DNA of 64,000 nucleotides from Natronomonas marina (lineage in GTDB: Archaea; Halobacteriota; Halobacteria; Halobacteriales; Haloarculaceae). Location of the stretch: assembly GCF_024298905.1 (NCBI RefSeq), contig NZ_CP101154.1:992001-1056000 (forward strand), given 5' to 3'. The notes beneath the pieces are model-generated. The model ran no database searches. It had not been told where the DNA came from and saw only the letters and a program-made list of their open reading frames with translations. Positions within the stretch are counted from its first letter, which is position 1, and the number at the start of each line of letters is the position of its first letter. This document shows positions 14,607 through 22,964 of the stretch, one piece after another. A program made the translations under genes and the position numbers.

Positions 14607-16769
14607 TTACAACAGCGCCGTCAGGCGGTCGACCGGTCCGCCCTCGATGTCGTCGATTCGCTCGACGATTCGCTCTCTGCGACCGGCCGGAACTCGCCGT
14701 GCCGTCCGGTGGAACTTCCGGTCGGCAGTGTAGGTCTCGACATCGTCGCGCCCGCGGCCGTTGACGTCGCGCCGGATACAGCTCACGAAGGAGTCGTACG
14801 TCGCGTCGTCGCCGAGCGGCGTGTCGTCGATGCCGACCGCCGAGGTGACGGGGTCGCCGCCGGCCGTGGTGACGCTCACCTGGGCGCCCAGCACGCCGAC
14901 CGCGAGGTCGGGCGCCTCCTCGAACTTCGGCCACAGCTCCCGGATCCGGGGGTCGGCTATGGCGTCCTCGCGGAACTGTTCGTCGGTCAGTTCCCCGGAA
15001 AGCAGCGCCGCCGCCAGCGGATAGCGCCCGCCGAACAGCAGCGAGATGTAGGTCCAGTCCGGCTGGTCGGCGTCGAGAACCCGGTCGAGGACGTCCGGTT
15101 CGGCCTCGTTGAACATGGTGGCGGTGCTGGCCATCGGGAGGTTCATGTGGACCCTGATGGACTCGACCGCGTCGGGGTCGGCCGGGTCGACGCCGGCCTC
15201 GAGGAGCTTCTCGCGGACGTTCAGCGTCGCCTGCACCGCCGTCGTCGTGAACCCGTCGCAGGGGTACCGCTTGTTGAAGTAGTGGTCCGGGCGGAACCCC
15301 CAGTTCTCGACGGGGTCGCCGGTCGTCGACAGGTCCGAGACGGCGGGCCACAGGTCCCCGGGGCTGCGGATGTCGGAGACGCGGTAGCAGTAGCCCAGCG
15401 GGTTCTCCAGCAGGTCGCGCCGCCCGGAGAGCCCGTCGCGGGCCAACATCGCGGCCCGGACGCCCGACGCGACCGGTTCGGCGGTCACCATGCCCTTGGC
15501 CTCGGCGGTCCAGGCCGGGATGGACGTCAGCTGTGGCTGCGTCGCGGCAATGCCGGCGGCGTCCTGCAGTTCCTCGGCGTCGAGACCGAACAGTTTCCCG
15601 GCCACCAGCGGGGTCTGGATCTGGTGCATCGGGAGCGCCTGTCCCGTGTTGAGCAGGTCGGTCATCACGGGGCTGATCCGTGCGATTATCTCGTTGCCGG
15701 CGACGATGGCGGTGACGAGCTCCTCGCCAGTGGCGCCGGCGGCCTCACCCGCTGCCAGTGCCGCGGGGATCACCGCCGCGCCGGAGTGGGCGTGGCTCGT
15801 GAAGTCCTCCCACTCCAGCACCTGCGAGAGATGGCTGTTGACCATCGCGGCCTCGTGCGGCGCGGCGGTCCCGTCGAACCCGACGACGGTCGCCTCGCCG
15901 CGGCTGAATCCCGTCACCGAGTCCGCGAACGTCTCGCCCGGTGGCATCGTCCCGCCGGCGAAGGTGACCCCGAGGATGTTCTTCAGCTGGGCCTTGGCGA
16001 GACGGACCTGCTCGTCGCCGAGGCGGTCGTAGGAGAGCGCCTCGACCCACTCGGCGAGCCGGCGGGTGACCGGCGGCGCGTCGTTGGCGCCGAAGGCCCG
16101 CTCCCGGAGTTCGCCCGCGGGGTCCTCGGTGGTCCGGGCGAGGGTCTCGAAGGACTCGGGTTCGCCCTCGCAGGACGGCACGCCGCCGCGGGCGAGCAGT
16201 CCGTCGAGCGTCTCGGCCGTGAACCGCGGGTCAGCGTCGGGGTGGGGTACGTGTGCCAGGACGTACATCACGAGCGCGAGACCGACGAGCGAGTTCGCCT
16301 GGTCCTTGTTCGGGTACGCGCGGCCGTTCATGATCGGTGCCAGCCCCGTGTACTCGCCGTAGAGGACGTCCTCCCAGTCGCCCTCGTCCATCGTCAGTTC
16401 GGCGTGGGCCGTCGGCGTCGCGCCCGGCGTCACCGTCGCCCCGGCGGTCCCGAGCGCCAGCGTGTAGGCCCTGGAGGGGTCGGCCTCGCCGTCGCCGTCC
16501 TCGTCGGTCGCCGGTAGCACGACCCGGCAGTTGAACGTCCTGTTCGTCAGGAACCGGCCGAACCTGGTGGCGGTGATGATCGGGCCGCCGGCCGTCCACT
16601 TCGCCGCGAACAGTTCGAGTCCCGCCTCCACCGACCGCGCCGCCTCGGGAACCGTCGTGGCGGCGTCCTGTGCGTCCGCCTCTCGCACCGCGTTCCTGCC
16701 GAGAGCCGTCAGCGCGCCCAGTCCGCCGAGTCCCTGCAGAAGGGACCGCCTGTCGAAACGCATACCCAT
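14607..16769 (-). CDS. Tat-signal MmgE/PrpD family protein with N-terminal SCP2-like segment
   Basis: The protein is 720 aa. It opens with a twin-arginine signal (FDRRSLLQGLGGLGALTALG). Residues about 50-190 include AHAELTMDEGDWEDVLYGEY and PIMNGR, which resemble an SCP2 sterol-carrier fold; this is a weak call. From about residue 235 the MmgE/PrpD dehydratase/isomerase fold is clear (LKNILGVTFAGGT, HSHLS-like NSHLSQVLEWEDF, HSGAAVIPAALA, KRYPCDGFT). MmgE/PrpD proteins are usually cytosolic 2-methylcitrate dehydratases or relatives, so export would be unusual. A second ATG (MRFDRRS) two codons on is an equally good start. Confidence 0.78.
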   Translation of the reverse strand: MGMRFDRRSLLQGLGGLGALTALGRNAVREADAQDAATTVPEAARSVEAGLELFAAKWTAGGPIITATRFGRFLTNRTFNCRVVLPATDEDGDGEADPSRAYTLALGTAGATVTPGATPTAHAELTMDEGDWEDVLYGEYTGLAPIMNGRAYPNKDQANSLVGLALVMYVLAHVPHPDADPRFTAETLDGLLARGGVPSCEGEPESFETLARTTEDPAGELRERAFGANDAPPVTRRLAEWVEALSYDRLGDEQVRLAKAQLKNILGVTFAGGTMPPGETFADSVTGFSRGEATVVGFDGTAAPHEAAMVNSHLSQVLEWEDFTSHAHSGAAVIPAALAAGEAAGATGEELVTAIVAGNEIIARISPVMTDLLNTGQALPMHQIQTPLVAGKLFGLDAEELQDAAGIAATQPQLTSIPAWTAEAKGMVTAEPVASGVRAAMLARDGLSGRRDLLENPLGYCYRVSDIRSPGDLWPAVSDLSTTGDPVENWGFRPDHYFNKRYPCDGFTTTAVQATLNVREKLLEAGVDPADPDAVESIRVHMNLPMASTATMFNEAEPDVLDRVLDADQPDWTYISLLFGGRYPLAAALLSGELTDEQFREDAIADPRIRELWPKFEEAPDLAVGVLGAQVSVTTAGGDPVTSAVGIDDTPLGDDATYDSFVSCIRRDVNGRGRDDVETYTADRKFHRTARRVPAGRRERIVERIDDIEGGPVDRLTALL

Positions 16770-17058
16770 GCCACCGCGTGACGGGGGAAGTCGTTACTGC
16801 CGTAGCACTCCGGGAAATTATCAGTGACCACCACCCGGCACGGCGGCGGTCACGACCTGCCTGCCACACCGGGTCCCGGGACGGCAGGGTCCCGCGGCGG
16901 CCCCCGCACCCGGCAAAATACGTCGTTCGTCGTCGAATTTCGTGTGAGAAGCTACCAAAGGGCACGTTCGGTCACCGAATTGGGTCGGTGGCGGAAGAAC
17001 GTATCCGAAACTCGAAAAAAGGTTTACGTGCCGGTCGGTAGTAACAAATATTACGACG

Positions 17059-17244
17059 ATGTCGGGCACACAGGTTCGCACTGCCGTCGCACTGTACCTG
17101 AACGGCGACCTGAGCGAGGCGGAGGCCGCACGGTGCAGCGGTCTCTCCCGTGCCCAGCTTCGACAGTACGTCCGGACCTGCGGGTCGGTCGTTCCCGCCC
17201 CCTCTTCGGCGGCCGACTTCGAGTGTGCCGGCTCCGAGACCTAA
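17059..17244 (+). CDS. Small HTH-like protein of unknown role
   Basis: The protein is 61 aa. LNGDLSEAEAARCSGLSRAQ followed by LRQYVRTCG is a compact helix-turn-helix-like pattern, as in small haloarchaeal regulators. The ATG at 17059 lies downstream of an AT-rich run (GAAAAAAGGTTTACG). Its last four bases overlap the end of the convergent MmgE/PrpD gene at 17241. Function is unknown; a DNA-binding role is inference from the helical pattern only. Confidence 0.6.
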   Translation: MSGTQVRTAVALYLNGDLSEAEAARCSGLSRAQLRQYVRTCGSVVPAPSSAADFECAGSET

Positions 17245-18488
17245 TCGAGCAGCCGCGACAGCTCCGCGACGGTCTCGGCCTCCAGCCCCCGGACCGTCTC
17301 GACGATTTCCGTCCGTCGTTCGGCGTCGTACCTCGGTGCCGCCAGCGCGTGGAACTTCTCCTCGACGGTCCCCCACGGCGCCGGTCGCGCCGGGTGGCCG
17401 GTGAAGCGGTCCGTCTCCACCTCGTGGACGGCGCCGTCGCGGCACTCGACGGTGACCCGGGCGGGGGTCTCGCCGCGGTCGGCGCGGCCGGTCAGGTCGG
17501 CGTCGGCGCGGACCTCGACGGCGTCGGCGACCGGCCGGAGGTCGGCCCGCTCGGTCGGCCGGACCGTCACGTCGCGGTCGACCAGGGCGGCCGCGACGGC
17601 GCTCGGCGTCACCTCGGGGACGGCGTCGGCGAACGTCTCGACGGTCACGGCGTCGACCTCCGCGGGATCGATGGCGGCGTCCTCGACGAGTTCGACCGCA
17701 GCCTCGAGTGACGCCTGCGCGTACGGGTGGGCGTCGAAGAGCCGAACGGCGGCGTCCCCGACCCGCTCGCAGCCGGGATCGAAATCGAGGTCGAAGGGCC
17801 CGACCAGGTCGTGCCAGCCACCGGTCCCACCGATGGCGTCGGGGGCCTCGACGCCGCTCTCGGCGAGCAGACAGCCGTCGACGCCGGCACGGGCGGCGAG
17901 TCCGACGGCGAGGGTGTCGAAGTCGTCGTCCCCGACGGCGAGCGTCGCCCGGGCGGCCGCGATGCCGACGGCGTTTTCGATCTCGCCGGCGTCGAGACCA
18001 GCGGCGCGGGCGGCGCCAGCGGCGGCGGCGACGGCGCCGTGGGTCGCCGGGTGAAATCCCTCTATCGGCGCGTTCCAGGCGAGTTCGCCGTGGACCTCGT
18101 GGCCCGCGGCGAGGCCCGCGAGGACGGCTTCGCCGGTCGCGCTGCGGGCCTCGGCGGCGGCGAGGACGGCCGCGACCGTGCCGCCCGCCGCCGAAAGCGT
18201 CGGCGAGAGGAAGACGGCGCCGTTGCCGCGAGCCACCAGTGCGGCGTCGTAGAGGGCGGCGTCGGGCGGCGACCCGCCGAGGTCCGACCCCCACAGGCGA
18301 CTCCGACCCGTCGCGTTCTGGACGGAGACCGCACGCCGGATGCCGCCCGTCGGCTCGCGGCCGACGCTCCCGAGGCCGACTCCGACGGCGTCGAGCACGC
18401 GCCGTTTCGTCGCCTCCCTGACCGACTCGGGGAGTCCCTCGTAGCTCACCTCGGCGGCGAATCGGGCCAGTTCGGCTGTCGAGGTCAT
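17241..18488 (-). CDS. MmgE/PrpD family protein (cytosolic)
   Basis: The protein is 415 aa, close to the family norm, with no signal peptide. VREATKRRVLDAVGVGLGS near the N-terminus, FHPATHGAVAAAAGAARAAG, and a C-terminal EEKFHALA are typical of MmgE/PrpD enzymes such as 2-methylcitrate dehydratase. The substrate is not determined. A Tat-signal member of the same family lies at 14607-16769 on the same strand, separated by a small HTH-like gene on the other strand. The end overlaps that small gene by 4 bp. Confidence 0.85.
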   Translation of the reverse strand: MTSTAELARFAAEVSYEGLPESVREATKRRVLDAVGVGLGSVGREPTGGIRRAVSVQNATGRSRLWGSDLGGSPPDAALYDAALVARGNGAVFLSPTLSAAGGTVAAVLAAAEARSATGEAVLAGLAAGHEVHGELAWNAPIEGFHPATHGAVAAAAGAARAAGLDAGEIENAVGIAAARATLAVGDDDFDTLAVGLAARAGVDGCLLAESGVEAPDAIGGTGGWHDLVGPFDLDFDPGCERVGDAAVRLFDAHPYAQASLEAAVELVEDAAIDPAEVDAVTVETFADAVPEVTPSAVAAALVDRDVTVRPTERADLRPVADAVEVRADADLTGRADRGETPARVTVECRDGAVHEVETDRFTGHPARPAPWGTVEEKFHALAAPRYDAERRTEIVETVRGLEAETVAELSRLLD

Positions 18489-18533
18489 ACCCGCGATGCG
18501 TGGCAGGCGGGCAAAAGGGTTCCGCGGCGGCCC

Positions 18534-18857
18534 TCAGGGGCGGGTCGTCGCCCACACCGCAAGCGCGGCCAGCACGATGGCCGGCACCATCGGCAACGCG
18601 AGGTAGGTGTCGTAGAAGGTCAGTCCGAGCGCCGGCCCCACGTAGGGGTACAGGAAGATGACGGCCGGGACGACGAGGAAGGCGACGAAGACGGCGCCGA
18701 CGAGTACCCAGCCCCGCCAGTCGAACTCGCGGTCGGCCGCCTCGGGGTGGACGCCCGCCTCGTCGTCGTCCTCCCGGGGCGCGCCCTCGGCGGCGTCGTC
18801 GACGTACTCGTCGTCCTCGTCGAAGCTCTCCGGGTCGTGGGTGTAGCCGTCTCCCAT
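18534..18857 (-). CDS. Small acidic two-helix membrane protein
   Basis: The protein is 107 aa. The first 45 residues are highly acidic (FDEDDEYVDDAAEG). Then come WVLVGAVFVAFLVVPAVIFL and LPMVPAIVLAALAVWATTRP, two membrane helices. No catalytic motif is visible. It starts 7 bp after the quinone-reductase stop on the same strand, so it is probably cotranscribed. Family unknown. Confidence 0.65.
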   Translation of the reverse strand: MGDGYTHDPESFDEDDEYVDDAAEGAPREDDDEAGVHPEAADREFDWRGWVLVGAVFVAFLVVPAVIFLYPYVGPALGLTFYDTYLALPMVPAIVLAALAVWATTRP

Positions 18858-18864
18858 CGGGCGG

Positions 18865-19920
18865 TCACTCGTGGGCGTCGGGGTCGTACTCGGCGTCGGG
18901 GACGACGACGACCGAACCGAACCCCTCCCGCTCTTCGAGCATCTCGTGGGCGCGGGCCATCTCGCTCATCGGCAGGACAGCCCGCACGCGCGGCTCGAAG
19001 GTGCCGTCGAACACCTTCGCCATCACGTCGTCCATCTCGCCGGGCGTGCCCATCGTCGACCCGAGGACGTCGAGTTGCTTCCAGAACAGCTTCGGGATGT
19101 TGGTCTCCGGGGAGATGCCGGAGGTGGCCCCGCAGGTGACGACGGTGCCGCCGCGGGCGGCGACGGAGAGGGAGTCGTCCCAGGTCGCCTCGCCGACGTG
19201 GTCGACGACGACGTCGACGCCGCGGCCGTCCGTCTCGGACTTTATCGCGTCGGCGAAGTTCTCCTCGGCGTAGTTGACGAGGTGGTCGGCGCCGCAGGCC
19301 TCGGCGTGCTCGAGTTTCTCCTCGCTGGAGGCGGTCGCCCAGACCTCGCAGCCCTCGTTGGCGGCTATCTGGACGCAGGCGTGGCCGACGCCGCCCGACG
19401 CGCCCAGGACGAGGACGCTGTCGGACTGCTGGATTTCCGCCCGGGTCGTCAGCATCCGCCAGGCGGTCTGGAAGACGAGCGGCGCCGAGGCGGCCGTCAC
19501 GAAGTCGACCGTCTCCGGCAGGTGCAGGAGGTTCGTCTCCGGGACCGCCGCGTACTCGCTGTGGACGCCGCGGACGTGCTCGCCCATCATCTTGTAGTCG
19601 ACACAGAGCGACTCCTCGCCCTTCCGGCAGAACTCACACTCCCCGCAGTAGAGTCCGGGGTCGACGACGACGCGGTCGCCGGCCTCGAAGCGGGTCACGT
19701 CGTCGCCGACCGCCTCGACAACGCCCGCGGCGTCGCTGCCCGGAACGTGCGGCAGTTCCTCGGGGCTGGGCATCCCCTTGCGCGTCCAGACGTCGAGGTG
19801 GTTCAGCCCGCCGGCCTTCACCGCGACGAGTACCTCGTCGTCGTCGATTTCGGGGTCCGGGAACTCGTCGTACTGCAGTACGTCCGTCGAGCCGTGTTCG
19901 TCGTAGAAGACCGCCTTCAT
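18865..19920 (-). CDS. Zinc-type medium-chain dehydrogenase / quinone reductase family
   Basis: The protein is 351 aa. GroES-like N-terminus: GGLNHLDVWTRKG, then GSDAAGVVEAVGDDVTRFEAGDRVV. A structural-zinc cysteine cluster follows (YCGECEFCRKGEESLC). The Rossmann part has VLVLGASGGVGHACVQIAA for NAD(P). It is an alcohol-dehydrogenase-like oxidoreductase; the substrate is unknown. The start at 19920 (MKAVFYDEHG) is standard for the family; the longer frame adds 17 unlikely residues. The small membrane-protein gene follows by 7 bp. Confidence 0.9.
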   Translation of the reverse strand: MKAVFYDEHGSTDVLQYDEFPDPEIDDDEVLVAVKAGGLNHLDVWTRKGMPSPEELPHVPGSDAAGVVEAVGDDVTRFEAGDRVVVDPGLYCGECEFCRKGEESLCVDYKMMGEHVRGVHSEYAAVPETNLLHLPETVDFVTAASAPLVFQTAWRMLTTRAEIQQSDSVLVLGASGGVGHACVQIAANEGCEVWATASSEEKLEHAEACGADHLVNYAEENFADAIKSETDGRGVDVVVDHVGEATWDDSLSVAARGGTVVTCGATSGISPETNIPKLFWKQLDVLGSTMGTPGEMDDVMAKVFDGTFEPRVRAVLPMSEMARAHEMLEEREGFGSVVVVPDAEYDPDAHE

Positions 19921-20020
19921 ACTCCGCCGTCGGACCGCGGGGTGCAAAACAGTAGCGAAGACGGCAGGCACCCCCGAGGACGGCGATGGCCTTTAGCGGC
20001 ACGCCACCGGTGAGTGGGAC

Positions 20021-20599
20021 ATGAGCGGACACGAGAACGAGGACCCCGAGGACGACAGACACGGACACGAGGACGACAGACACGGACACGAGGACGGCGA
20101 CGGGCACGACCACCACCACCACGACATCTCGGAACTCGGCGTCGCCGTCCTCACGATCTCCTCGAGTCGGAGCCTCGAGGACGACCCGGCGGGCGACGCC
20201 ATCGCCGAAATCGTCGAGGGCGCGGGCCACGAGGTGGCGGTCCGGGAACTGGTCCGGGACAGCTACGACGGCGTTCAGGACGCCGTCGACAGGTTCGCCG
20301 ACCGCGAGGACACCGACTGCGTGGTCACCACCGGCGGCACCGGCGTCACGCCCGACGACGTGACCGTCGAGGCCGTCGAACCGCTCTTCGACAAGCGGCT
20401 TCCCGGGTTCGGGGAACTGTTCCGGACCCTCTCCTACGAGGAGATCGGGACGAAGGTGGTCGGCACCCGCGCGGCCGCGGGGATCGCCGACGGCGTGCCC
20501 GTCTTCTGTCTGCCGGGCAGCGAGAACGCCGCCCGGCTCGGCGCCGGCGAGATCATCGTCGAGGAGGCGCCACACCTGGCAGGACTGGCCGGTCGCTAG
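20021..20599 (+). CDS. moaB: Molybdopterin adenylyltransferase MoaB with His-rich N-terminus
   Basis: The protein is 192 aa. From about residue 38 it is a normal MoaB/MogA (LGVAVLTISSSRS, VVTTGGTGVTPDDVT, PGFGELFRTLSYEEIG, LPGSENA), which adenylylates molybdopterin before metal insertion. The first 35 residues are an Asp/His-rich tail made partly of a duplicated RHGHEDD unit and a run of four His, likely metal-binding. The duplication is visible in DNA as two exact 21-bp units. The gene converges on a cupin gene with a 4-bp overlap of stops. Confidence 0.9.
   Translation: MSGHENEDPEDDRHGHEDDRHGHEDGDGHDHHHHDISELGVAVLTISSSRSLEDDPAGDAIAEIVEGAGHEVAVRELVRDSYDGVQDAVDRFADREDTDCVVTTGGTGVTPDDVTVEAVEPLFDKRLPGFGELFRTLSYEEIGTKVVGTRAAAGIADGVPVFCLPGSENAARLGAGEIIVEEAPHLAGLAGR
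20051..20092 (+). repeat. Two exact 21-bp tandem units inside moaB
   Basis: The unit GACGACAGACACGGACACGA plus a final G occurs twice head to tail, in frame, and encodes DDRHGHE twice. A third partial unit follows. This is the kind of slippage-prone repeat that could vary in copy number. Confidence 0.85.
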
Positions 20600-20910
20600 G
20601 GAAGCGGACAGAGGCTCGCCGTCAGAAGCGCCCGCTCGTCGCCGTCGTTGCGCGCGCCGTGTTCGACGCCGCGGGCGTTGTGGACCACGGCGGGCGCCGA
20701 GAGCGTCTCCTCGCTGCCGTCCTGGCTCACGACCACCTCGCCCTCCAGCAGGTGGAACACGTTCGTCGAGTCCTCGTGGACGTGCGGCTCGAAGGCGCCG
20801 CCGGGACCGAGCGCGAACAGTTTCACCAGCACGTCGTCGTGGACGACCAGTTCGGCGGTCTCGACTTCGCCGGGCGCCGGGTCGACCTCGGGGAGTTCGT
20901 CGAAGGTCAC
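20596..20910 (-). CDS. Cupin-domain protein
   Basis: The protein is 104 aa. One beta-barrel cupin has motif 1 GAFEPHVHEDSTNVFHLLEG and motif 2 SAPAVVHNARGVEHGARN, including the usual His ligands, so it probably binds a metal or a small molecule. The start is GTG at 20910. It is convergent with moaB (the last four bases overlap). No specific reaction can be assigned. Confidence 0.8.
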   Translation of the reverse strand: MTFDELPEVDPAPGEVETAELVVHDDVLVKLFALGPGGAFEPHVHEDSTNVFHLLEGEVVVSQDGSEETLSAPAVVHNARGVEHGARNDGDERALLTASLCPLP

Positions 20911-20993
20911 GCCCGCCGGTTGACGCCGGGTGCCAAAGAACCTCTCGGGGCGGAACCGCGGAGTTGAAGTGCGCGGCAGGGAACCGATAGGGT

Positions 20994-21365
20994 ATGAACC
21001 ACGCTCGATCCGCGAAGAAGCGAACCGGCGGTCGCCGCCGGCCCGTCCGAAAGAAGCAGAAACACGAGATGGGGTCGGCCCCCACCGAGACCACCCTCGG
21101 CGAGGAGAAACTGAAGATAGCCGAGACCCGCGGCGGCAACACGAAGGTCCGGGCCATCGCCCGCAGCGTCGCCAGCGTCGCCACCGACGACGGCGTCGAG
21201 AGCGCCGACATCGAGGACGTCGTCGAGAACCCGTCGAACCCCAACTACGTCCGGCGGAACATCATCACGAAGGGCGCCGTCATCGAGACGTCGGCCGGTC
21301 GCGCACGCGTCACCTCCCGGCCCGGCCAGGACGGCCAGGTCAACGCCGTCCTCGTCGACGAGTAA
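20994..21365 (+). CDS. rps8e: 30S ribosomal protein S8e
   Basis: The protein is 123 aa. The basic N-terminus (SAKKRTGGRRRPVRKKQK) and the C-terminal NYVRRNIITKGAVIET, followed by TSRPGQDGQVNAVL, are diagnostic of archaeal/eukaryotic S8e, which binds 16S rRNA in the small subunit. Length is normal. It stands alone in its orientation, with a convergent HTH regulator after it. Confidence 0.95.
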   Translation: MNHARSAKKRTGGRRRPVRKKQKHEMGSAPTETTLGEEKLKIAETRGGNTKVRAIARSVASVATDDGVESADIEDVVENPSNPNYVRRNIITKGAVIETSAGRARVTSRPGQDGQVNAVLVDE

Positions 21366-21374
21366 TCCGACCGT

Positions 21375-22079
21375 TCAGGGGAACTCCCGGATCGTCTCCA
21401 GCAGTTCATCCAGCGGCAGCGTCGTCGTCGAGAGCGCGACGCCGTCGGCACGCGCCAGCGCGGGCGCGTGCTCCCAGAGGTCGTCGGGTTCGATGCCGTG
21501 CAAAACGACCGCCGAGGGGGTCGGCGTGACGACCCGCAGCGCGACCAGCGGCGACTCCCCGCGGGTGACGCCGGTGAAGACGAGCGCCCGGTTGGTCGAC
21601 TGGCCGTAGAGGCGGTAGAACTCCTCGCTCGAGAGCCGTTTGATGGCCTCGACGCTGTTGATGACGGTGTGGCCGGCGAGGGTGTCGGCCTGGCCGGCGG
21701 CGACCGTCTCCGCCTCGATGGCGTGGTGGAACCGCCGCAGCGGGACCGTCGCCTCGTACTCCCGGAGGTCGTAGACGACGTCCTGGTCGAAGCCAGCCGA
21801 CAGCACCCGGGCGTGCTGGCGGACCCGGTCGCCGCCGCGGCGCTCGTCGACGTCGAGCAACCCCTCGACGACCCGGCTGACCACCCGGATGCCCGGATTC
21901 TCGCGCCGGCCGCTCTCGTAGTCGGAGACGACCGACGCCGACACCCCCATCTCCTCGGCCAGCTGGGTCTGGGTGACGTCGAACTCCTCGCGCCACTTCC
22001 GGAGCGTGGCGCCGGGGTCCTCCGAGAGCGCCACCTCGCCGGCGATGCGCTCGGCGAGCTCCGCCCGTGGGTCGTGCAT
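21375..22079 (-). CDS. XRE-type HTH transcriptional regulator
   Basis: The protein is 234 aa. A clear helix-turn-helix (VTQTQLAEEMGVSASVVSDY, then ESGRR) lies at about residues 33-60. The 160-residue C-terminal domain (NSVEAIKRLSSEEFYRLYGQ, VFTGVTRGESPLVALRVV) is typical of archaeal predicted transcription factors of this type. The target genes are unknown. The ATG at 22079 lies 22-30 bp after GATATAAGC read on the other strand, so it is leaderless. Confidence 0.85.
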   Translation of the reverse strand: MHDPRAELAERIAGEVALSEDPGATLRKWREEFDVTQTQLAEEMGVSASVVSDYESGRRENPGIRVVSRVVEGLLDVDERRGGDRVRQHARVLSAGFDQDVVYDLREYEATVPLRRFHHAIEAETVAAGQADTLAGHTVINSVEAIKRLSSEEFYRLYGQSTNRALVFTGVTRGESPLVALRVVTPTPSAVVLHGIEPDDLWEHAPALARADGVALSTTTLPLDELLETIREFP

Positions 22080-22268
22080 ACCGTCCGATGGACGGCCGCC
22101 GATATAAGCTCCCGCTCGCGTGACGAGCGAACCCAACGAGGCCCCCGACGCCAGCGAGTCGGGGCGTTCGACGCGGTCCAGGGACCACGCTCGGCGTCTC
22201 TCGACAGCATCCGCCGAGCGGGCGCAACCACCATACATATGCGGGTGCGGGCCGACCCACCGCTCACG

Positions 22269-22658
22269 ATGACGGACGCCGAAGAACTCTTCGAGGACCT
22301 CCAGGCGGAACTGCAAGACACCGGCCAGACGCTCGGCGACCTGCTCCAGCAGGCCATCGAGGACCCCTCCTCGGCGCCGGACGTCGCCGTCGACCTGCTC
22401 GAGGAGGCCGCCGACACCGGCCAGTCCGTCGGCGAACTCCTGCAGGACGCCATCCAGAACAGCGACGAGGTGATGGGAGGCGTCACCGACGGCGACTTCC
22501 TCGTCGACTTCGGCGACGAGGACTTCCAGTTCGATTTCGAGGACGACCTGCTGTTCGTCGACCCCACCTCCGAGGAGTTCGAGGACATGCTCCGCAGCCT
22601 CGACCTCTTCGGCATCGGCGAACAACTCGGCTTCATCCCCAGCGCCGACGACGAGTAG
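22269..22658 (+). CDS. Small acidic protein with duplicated motif
   Basis: The protein is 129 aa and about one third Asp/Glu. Two copies of DTGQ(T/S)(L/V)G(D/E)LLQ(Q/D)AI occur about 33 residues apart, each in a predicted helix. They are followed by alternating Asp/Phe (FGDEDFQFDFEDDLLF). There is no signal or membrane segment. The ATG at 22269 is preferred over the one 10 codons upstream, because ATACATATG forms a box about 30 bp before it. I do not recognise the family. Confidence 0.6.
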   Translation: MTDAEELFEDLQAELQDTGQTLGDLLQQAIEDPSSAPDVAVDLLEEAADTGQSVGELLQDAIQNSDEVMGGVTDGDFLVDFGDEDFQFDFEDDLLFVDPTSEEFEDMLRSLDLFGIGEQLGFIPSADDE

Positions 22659-22964
22659 CGTCGGAACGCACTTGCTCGCGGGACCTGTACCCCCGACCGG
22701 CCGATGACGAGCGACCGGGCCGAGCCGGCGTAGGCAACCGGCCGTGACGAGCCCTATGAGTACCGAGGCCAGCTTTCCGTCCATGCACCTTCGGAAGGGT
22801 GGGAGAACGTGCGGGAGAACCGAGCCGGTACCGCTCCGCGAACGGCCGAGCGAAACCGAGCGGCGCCCGGTGTCCCCCGGGCGTCACACGAGCCGTCACC
22901 CCGGGACAGCCCCACCGCGCGGACCCCTCCAGCGGAATATGCGTCCGCCCACGCGACCGGGCGG
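22659..22964. other. 306-bp stretch with no supported gene
   Basis: Frames here give Arg/Pro/Ser-rich translations typical of GC-rich non-coding shadow frames. No promoter, hairpin repeat or RNA gene was recognised. Two genes flank it tail to tail. Confidence 0.5.
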
